Assembly (NCBI GenBank): GCA_964429075.1
Contig: CAYSBA010000052.1
Span: 1 to 7,442 of the forward strand
Source of the DNA: CAYSBA01 sp964429075 [NCBI: uncultured bacterium]
Lineage (GTDB): Bacteria; CAYSBA01
Direction: 5' to 3'
Length of the DNA: 7,442 nucleotides
Shown here: piece by piece, positions 6,927 through 7,442 of the stretch
How positions within the stretch are numbered: the first letter of the stretch is position 1
Layout: each line of letters opens with the position of its first letter
Notes under the pieces: model-generated
What the model saw: the letters and a program-made list of their open reading frames with translations, nothing else
Told to the model about the DNA's origin: nothing
Database searches by the model: none
Made by a program: the position numbers and the translations under genes

Positions 6927-7442
6927 ATGATCGTTACGTGTAAAAAATGTGGGAGTAAAAACGATCTCGGAAACCGATCATTGCCAGAAAAGGGTGTTTA
7001 TGTAAGATGTCACAAATGTAAGAGTCTTTTTTTTGTTAAACCCACCATATCTAAAAAAGAGGAATCTACTACCAGCAAAAATGATACTGAAATAAAACAA
7101 ACTGAAAATCAAAATAACCAAAAAGACTCAAAAAAATCAAAGGTCGAAGATGATTTCTCAAACCTTGAAGAAGTAATATCGAACATCATTTCATCTACTG
7201 ACATCGATCCAACAAAGACAGTAGATATGCGTGATTCGTCCCCCTCAATAGATAGTGAAAATAAAGAGGATGAAGATGAAATTGACATAGATGTAGAACT
7301 TGATGGAGATTCTAAAGATTTAGAGGCGGATACAGCTGCACACGATCCTTTAGATTATGGTAACGTTGAGATTCAGGAAAAGAGTGACAAGGACATTCTC
7401 TCAATACTTGAAGATCCAGGTGAAAATGAAAAGGAGCAGGAA
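6927..7442 (+). CDS. MJ0042-type zinc-ribbon protein with acidic low-complexity tail (partial, runs off right edge)
   Basis: The frame is open from ATG at 6927 to the last base (172 codons, no stop). Residues 1-38 form a zinc ribbon with C5/C8 and C28/C31; the pattern MIVTCKKCGSKNDLG, then VYVRCHKCKSLFFV is the MJ0042 finger found at the N-terminus of many deltaproteobacterial proteins, which fixes the start. From about residue 41 the chain is hydrophilic and disordered-looking, first Lys/Ser/Asn-rich, then strongly acidic (EDEDEIDIDVELDGD near 113-127). In related proteins such a linker often leads to a membrane helix and DUF3426 or repeat domain, which would lie outside the window. No Shine-Dalgarno is present. 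It is divergent from htpX across a 190-base gap. Its function is unknown; a role in protein or nucleic-acid binding is only a guess. Confidence 0.88.
   Translation, partial: MIVTCKKCGSKNDLGNRSLPEKGVYVRCHKCKSLFFVKPTISKKEESTTSKNDTEIKQTENQNNQKDSKKSKVEDDFSNLEEVISNIISSTDIDPTKTVDMRDSSPSIDSENKEDEDEIDIDVELDGDSKDLEADTAAHDPLDYGNVEIQEKSDKDILSILEDPGENEKEQE

Overview
The window reads as part of a chromosome from an anaerobic Gram-negative bacterium, most likely of the Desulfobacterota/Nitrospirota type. This is inferred from its AT-rich DNA, the frequent AGA/AGG and ATA codons, a large membrane Fe-S oxidoreductase of the EMO/HdrD-like kind, and an MJ0042-type zinc-ribbon protein. I see no transposase, phage gene, CRISPR array, tRNA or rRNA, and coding density is high.

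Layout. Six genes lie on the minus strand and are transcribed right to left; one gene at the right edge points the other way. Reading the minus strand in its own direction: htpX (6736 to 5879), a membrane zinc metalloprotease behind a good sigma70-type promoter. Next is an EMO-like heterodisulfide-reductase-related quinone oxidoreductase (5794 to 3779). After a 95-base AT-rich gap with a well-formed promoter and an inverted repeat comes a tightly packed four-gene unit. It holds a CheY-like single-domain response regulator (3683 to 3315), thiamine-monophosphate kinase thiL (3325 to 2351), a small degenerate receiver-like protein (2370 to 2035), and a large soluble sensor histidine kinase (2038 to beyond base 1) with an N-terminal degenerate receiver, GAF, PAS, PAS and HisKA domains. 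Every junction in this unit overlaps (11, 20 and 4 bases), so translation is probably coupled.

On the plus strand, 6927 to the right edge, is the N-terminal part of a zinc-ribbon protein with a long acidic, low-complexity tail. Its promoter lies so close to the start codon that the mRNA may be leaderless.

How the genes may work together. The response regulator and the kinase look like one signalling pathway with no DNA-binding output, joined by two receiver-like domains that have lost their phosphorylation residues. ThiL sits inside that signalling operon, which is the most unusual arrangement here. The EMO-like protein would pass electrons from a soluble donor, probably reduced ETF, into the menaquinone pool, but no etfAB or acyl-CoA dehydrogenase gene is in the window. 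HtpX is a general membrane quality-control protease. No truly new enzyme family was identified; the best candidate for something undescribed is the response regulator-ThiL-pseudoreceiver-kinase unit.
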